This document shows, piece after piece, positions 13,176 to 16,080 of a stretch of DNA of 16,080 bases. The position numbers were made by a program, and so were the translations under genes. Where the stretch lies: NCBI GenBank assembly GCA_026386995.1, contig JAPLMO010000304.1:1-16080 (forward strand), read 5' to 3'. This DNA comes from Planctomycetota bacterium (lineage in GTDB: Bacteria > Planctomycetota > Phycisphaerae > FEN-1346). Under the pieces are notes generated by a model, which worked only from the letters and a program-made list of their open reading frames with translations, had not been told where the DNA came from and searched no databases. Position 1 is the stretch's first letter. Each line of letters starts with the position of its first letter.

Positions 13176-15041
13176 GTGAAGACAACCCGCTGGTCGCTCC
13201 CGCTGACCCTGCTGCTCGTGCTGCTTGCATCGGGCGCGTCTTTTGCGGCAGGCCGGACGATTCCCGCGCCCCTGCCCGAACATCCAGGCAACGTGTACCT
13301 GACGGGCGAGAAGGTCAGCGTAATCATCCCCGTCCTGGACCTGGCGACGTGGCGCGTGACGGACTACGACGGCAAGACCGTTGCCGAGGGCCGGACGACC
13401 TCCGGCCGGGCCGAGTTCGGCCCCCTGCCCGTCGGCTGGTACGAGGTCCGCTGGGGCGAAGGCGACTCGCCCGACCGGCGGGCGTCGATTGCGGTCCTTC
13501 AGCCGCTTGCCGCACCCACGCCGGAGACCTCGCCCATCTGCCTCGACGTGGCGATGGCGTGGTTCTATAAGGAGCCGCAGATGCCCGCCGTCGCAAATCT
13601 GTGCGCGCTGGCGGGCATCAACCGGGTCCGCGACCGGCTGCTTTGGGGCGATGTGGAGAAGAGTCGCGGCGAGTTCGTCCCGCCCCCCACGAAGTACGAC
13701 GCCACGGCCCGCATCCAGTCGGAGGCGGGCCTGCGGGTGCTCCAGGTCAACCACAGTTCGCCTTCCTGGCTCGGCCGGAGGGTCAGGCGCTTTCCGGAGG
13801 ACCTGCGCGACGCGCACCGCTTCTACCGCGAGATGGCCCGCCGCTGGGCCGGCCAGGTGGTCGCCTTCGAGCCGTGGAACGAGGCCGACATCATCAACTT
13901 CGGCGGCCACACGGGGGCCGAGATGGCCTCCATGCAGAAGGCCTCGTACCTGGGCCTCAAGGCCGGCAACCCCGGGAGCATTGCGTGCCAGAACGTCTTC
14001 GCCAGCACCAACGCGGCCACCCTGGCCGACTTCGCCGAGAACCAGGCGTGGCCGTATTTCGATACCTTCAACCTGCACCACTACGACAAGACCGACGAGT
14101 ACCCCGGTATCTACGCGGCGTGGCGCGGCGTAAGCGCCGGCCGTCCCATCTGGACCACCGAGTTCGCCCTGCCGGTCCAGTGGTCGGGAGACGAGAATCG
14201 CAAAGAGCCGAGCGATGCCGACCTGCGCATCCAGTCCGAGCGCATCGCAAAAGTATACGCGGCGGTGCTCCACGAAGGGTCCGTGGCCGCCTTCTACTTC
14301 ATCCTGACGGATTACGTCGAGGGGAAGACGCAGTTCGGCCTCGTGCGGCCGGACCTGACGACGCGCCCCGCTTACGTCGCCCTGGCGGCCGTCGGGCGAT
14401 TGCTGGCCGATGCGCGGCCGCTGGGCCGGCTAAAAGACGTGCCGCAGAACGTCCGCGTGTTTCTGTTCCGCGCCAAGCCGGACGGCAAGGACTGCGAGGT
14501 CCTCGTTGCGTGGACGGTCGAGGGGGCAGCCGAGATTGCGTTGCCCGGTGCACCGCTGGCGGTCTACGACCACCTCGGCCGCCCCAGGCCCGGTCCGGTG
14601 GCCCTGTCTTCCGCCCCTGTCCTTGCCGTCTTCGCACCGGGCGCCGCGGCGAAGATGACGCTCGATCTTCCGCCCCAACCGCCGCCGCGAGCCGCCGGCG
14701 ACCCCTCGCCCGTAGTCCTCCAGGCCGTCTGGCCGACGGAGCGGAGGGACCTCGGGCAGTCGGCGTATCGCGTTGCTTCCGGAAAGGCCGAGACCATCCC
14801 CGTCTACGTCTACAACTTCTCCGCAAAGCCGGTCGAGGGAACGCTTGAAGTTGCCGGGCCGAGCGGGTGGCGGTTGAACCTCGCCAAGACCGTGCAGATT
14901 CCGCCCGAGGAACGCGTACAACTGCCACTGACGGTCGAGACCGCGGCAGCCGTGAAGTGCGAAACCGTCCGCATCCAAGGCTCGTTCGGCCCGGCCGGCA
15001 ACCCGATCCTTTCGCTGAGGCTTGCGCCGGAAGCACGGTAG
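13176..15041 (+). CDS. Secreted clan GH-A glycoside hydrolase-like protein
   Basis: A 621-residue protein. GTG at 13176 is preceded by AAGGAGG at 7 bases and starts directly into a signal peptide (KTTRWSLPLTLLLVLLASGASFA). An N-terminal beta-sandwich-like part (about 30-115) precedes a TIM-barrel region (about 120-415). The barrel has the hallmarks of clan GH-A: NHSSPSWLG (192-200), acid/base candidate in EPWNEAD (E236) and nucleophile candidate in TTEFALP (E329). The C-terminal 500-621 segment looks like an Ig/NEW3-type domain (VYVYNFSAKPVEGTLEV). Closest by feel are GH5, GH39 or GH42-like families; the substrate cannot be told. It is divergent from the HzsA-related gene. Its TAG stop directly abuts the 77-bp palindrome at 15042-15118. 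Confidence 0.8.
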   Translation: MKTTRWSLPLTLLLVLLASGASFAAGRTIPAPLPEHPGNVYLTGEKVSVIIPVLDLATWRVTDYDGKTVAEGRTTSGRAEFGPLPVGWYEVRWGEGDSPDRRASIAVLQPLAAPTPETSPICLDVAMAWFYKEPQMPAVANLCALAGINRVRDRLLWGDVEKSRGEFVPPPTKYDATARIQSEAGLRVLQVNHSSPSWLGRRVRRFPEDLRDAHRFYREMARRWAGQVVAFEPWNEADIINFGGHTGAEMASMQKASYLGLKAGNPGSIACQNVFASTNAATLADFAENQAWPYFDTFNLHHYDKTDEYPGIYAAWRGVSAGRPIWTTEFALPVQWSGDENRKEPSDADLRIQSERIAKVYAAVLHEGSVAAFYFILTDYVEGKTQFGLVRPDLTTRPAYVALAAVGRLLADARPLGRLKDVPQNVRVFLFRAKPDGKDCEVLVAWTVEGAAEIALPGAPLAVYDHLGRPRPGPVALSSAPVLAVFAPGAAAKMTLDLPPQPPPRAAGDPSPVVLQAVWPTERRDLGQSAYRVASGKAETIPVYVYNFSAKPVEGTLEVAGPSGWRLNLAKTVQIPPEERVQLPLTVETAAAVKCETVRIQGSFGPAGNPILSLRLAPEAR

Positions 15042-15118
15042 TACGACAGCGCTACTTCCGTATTGTGCGCGGCGGTTCTCCTGAACCGCCGCGCAAATCG
15101 AAATCTAGCGATGTCGTA
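15042..15118. repeat. Two-tier 77-bp palindrome after the hydrolase gene
   Basis: An outer 13-bp stem (15042-15054 with 15106-15118, one mismatch) encloses a perfect 12-bp stem (15067-15078 with 15083-15094, GCGCGGCGGTTC / GAACCGCCGCGC, loop TCCT). No T-run follows. It begins at the base after the TAG stop. Architecture and sequence differ from elements A to D; it could be a terminator or a small non-autonomous mobile element. Confidence 0.7.
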
Positions 15119-15164
15119 GCAGGGGCAATGGCCCGCAAGCGAGGGGTTGCCGGCCGGATAAGGT

Positions 15165-15192
15165 TTGACTTCCACCGCCGATGCACTACAAT
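15165..15192 (+). promoter_or_regulatory. Promoter of the toxin-antitoxin operon
   Basis: TTGACT (15165-15170) is followed after 16 nt by TACAAT (15187-15192). The predicted transcription start (about 15198-15200) is 3-5 nt before the antitoxin ATG, so the message would be leaderless or nearly so. Confidence 0.65.
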
Positions 15193-15200
15193 GTAGTGCA
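15182..15200. promoter_or_regulatory. Operator palindrome for antitoxin autoregulation
   Basis: TGCACTACAATGTAGTGCA is a perfect 9-bp inverted repeat around a central A. It covers the -10 box and the predicted start site and ends 2 bp before the antitoxin ATG. Ribbon-helix-helix antitoxins commonly bind such sites and repress their own operon. Confidence 0.75.
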
Positions 15201-15202
15201 TT

Positions 15203-15418
15203 ATGACCAACGTAACGGTACGAATCCCGAAAACGCTGCGCAAGCAACTCGACGCGCTCTGCCGCCAGCAGCAGCGGCCGGCCAGCGAGGTCGTGCGGGA
15301 CTCCCTGCGCCGGTACATCGCGGCCGAAAAGTTCCGCCTCCTCCGCCGCAAGGCACTACCCTTCGCCGAGGCTCAGGGCATCCTTACCGACGAGGATGTC
15401 TTCGAGGCCATCTCGTGA
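15203..15418 (+). CDS. Ribbon-helix-helix (CopG-type) antitoxin
   Basis: A 71-residue protein. The N-terminal TNVTVRIPKTLRKQLDALC gives the beta-strand with alternating residues and first helix of a ribbon-helix-helix domain; SEVVRDSLRRYI gives the second helix. The C-terminal tail (about 45-71) would wrap and neutralise the PIN toxin. The RHH strand starts at residue 3, so the ATG at 15203 is fixed. No Shine-Dalgarno is present: the preceding 19 bp are the operator. Its TGA overlaps the toxin GTG (GTGA), indicating coupled translation. A dimer probably binds 15182-15200 and represses transcription. Confidence 0.88.
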   Translation: MTNVTVRIPKTLRKQLDALCRQQQRPASEVVRDSLRRYIAAEKFRLLRRKALPFAEAQGILTDEDVFEAIS

Positions 15419-15810
15419 GAGTGGTCCTCGACACGAACGTCCTGATGGCGGCCTTCGCCGCCCACGGCCTGTGCGAAGCCGTCTTCGAGGCATGCCTGGC
15501 ATCCCACGAGATCGTCGTCTCGCAGCACATCCTCGGAGAATTGCGGCGGCACCTGCGAGGGAAAATCAAACTCCCCGCCGCCAGGGCCGACGCCGTCCTG
15601 TCCTTCCTGCGGGAAAACGCCGCCGTGGTGACCCCCGCCAAGGTCCCCGCCGATGCCTGCCGCGACCCGACGGACCTGGCCGTGCTCGGAACAGCGCTCG
15701 CAGCTCGGGCCGACTGCCTGGTCACGGGGGACGCAGACTTGCTGGAACTCGGGGCGTTTCGCGGAATCCCGATCCTTTCGCCCCGCGCGTTCCACGACAG
15801 TCTGGGCTAA
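15415..15810 (+). CDS. PIN-domain toxin (putative RNase)
   Basis: A 131-residue toxin of the COG1569-like PIN family. GTG at 15415 overlaps the antitoxin stop by 4 bp and starts RVVLDTN, the first strand of the PIN fold. Acidic metal-site candidates are D6 (LDTN), E42 (LGEL), D84/D87 (RDPTD) and D106/D108 (TGDADLL), a complete set. It would be a magnesium-dependent endoribonuclease held inactive by the antitoxin. Earlier in-frame starts, inside the antitoxin gene, have no homology support. It ends TAA, 9 bp before a small stem-loop. Confidence 0.9.
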   Translation: MRVVLDTNVLMAAFAAHGLCEAVFEACLASHEIVVSQHILGELRRHLRGKIKLPAARADAVLSFLRENAAVVTPAKVPADACRDPTDLAVLGTALAARADCLVTGDADLLELGAFRGIPILSPRAFHDSLG

Positions 15811-15818
15811 ACACACGA

Positions 15819-15840
15819 AAAGGGTCATGAACCCTTTCTT
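15819..15840 (+). terminator. Candidate terminator of the toxin-antitoxin operon
   Basis: AAAGGGT (15819-15825) pairs with ACCCTTT (15831-15837) around CATGA, followed by CTT. It begins 9 bp after the toxin stop. The stem is short and the T-run weak. Confidence 0.45.
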
Positions 15841-15870
15841 CCACAACCGCGTGGGTGCGTAGCGCCTACA

Positions 15871-16080
15871 CTAGCCCAAGTTACGCAGTTGAAAAAGTTT
15901 CCTCGCCTTTTTCGGCACGTGATCCCGCTTGGCGGCCCTCTGGCGCGGGGTGGGCGGCGAAAAGTCGATGTAGTCACGACCTACCCTATTGATTGATATG
16001 TTCTGTGGTGGCATTCTGGCTGCCGACAGAGGGGGCGGCGGCGAGGCGGCCATGTTCCTGAAGCGGCTGGAGCGACGCAA
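15871..16080 (-). CDS. Possible C-terminal part of an unrecognised protein, cut by the window edge
   Basis: An open frame of 69 codons runs in from the right edge and ends at TAG (15873-15871). The visible part ends in a basic tail (RQRAAKRDHVPKKARKLFQLRNLG region). No motif or family was recognised. A shorter plus-strand frame beginning at ATG 15999 also runs off the edge, so the coding strand is not settled. Confidence 0.25.
   Translation of the reverse strand: MRRSSRFRNMAASPPPPLSAARMPPQNISINRVGRDYIDFSPPTPRQRAAKRDHVPKKARKLFQLRNLG

Noticed and set aside
12030..14273. Antisense frames 12030-13073 (+) and 13065-14273 (-)
   Set aside because: They are shadows of the HzsA-related and glycoside hydrolase-like genes, with no motif support.

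Overview
The window is GC-rich apart from its left edge and densely coded. It looks like chromosome from a Planctomycetota bacterium, most likely a Phycisphaerae-type lineage known from metagenomes. This is inferred from the combination of Tat-exported lipoproteins, large c-heme/beta-propeller proteins, an HzsA-related diheme protein and long palindromic intergenic repeats. No rRNA, tRNA or CRISPR array was seen.

Layout. 1-237: an AT-richer edge, a decayed repeat copy and a good sigma70-type promoter. 238-2559 (+): exported protein with one CXXCH heme site, a PD40-type propeller and a TPR tail. 2560-2908: convergent intergenic region with palindromic element A. 2909-6150 (-): three genes in transcription order, a Tat-exported TIM-barrel oxidoreductase-like protein, a bacterioferritin and a Tat lipoprotein resembling L-fucose isomerases. 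Element C, a promoter and a 19-bp palindrome lie between the first two. 6392-8686 (+): a single polypeptide joining a cyclic-nucleotide-binding-like domain, an acetate kinase domain and a PduL-type phosphotransacylase. 8850-12998 (-): an HzsA-related diheme protein and a second fucose-isomerase-like Tat lipoprotein, separated by element D; element B lies at the 3' end of the latter. 13176-15041 (+): secreted clan-A glycoside hydrolase-like protein. 15042-15118: a two-tier palindrome. 15203-15810 (+): a ribbon-helix-helix antitoxin / PIN toxin pair with a promoter and operator visible. 15811-16080: a stem-loop and a possible partial gene.

How it may fit together (inference). The exported proteins suggest carbohydrate breakdown and envelope redox chemistry. 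The AckA-PduL fusion would turn acyl-CoA into acid plus ATP, the end of a fermentative or microcompartment-type sugar pathway. No microcompartment shell gene is present here.

The most notable observations are the three-domain CNB-AckA-PduL protein with several substituted key residues, and a family of about 105-130 bp bipartite palindromes. A CTAG at one end of each palindrome falls at, or 3 bp from, the stop codon of a neighbouring gene in all four full copies. One copy is flanked by a 24-bp duplication of the target gene's C-terminal codons.
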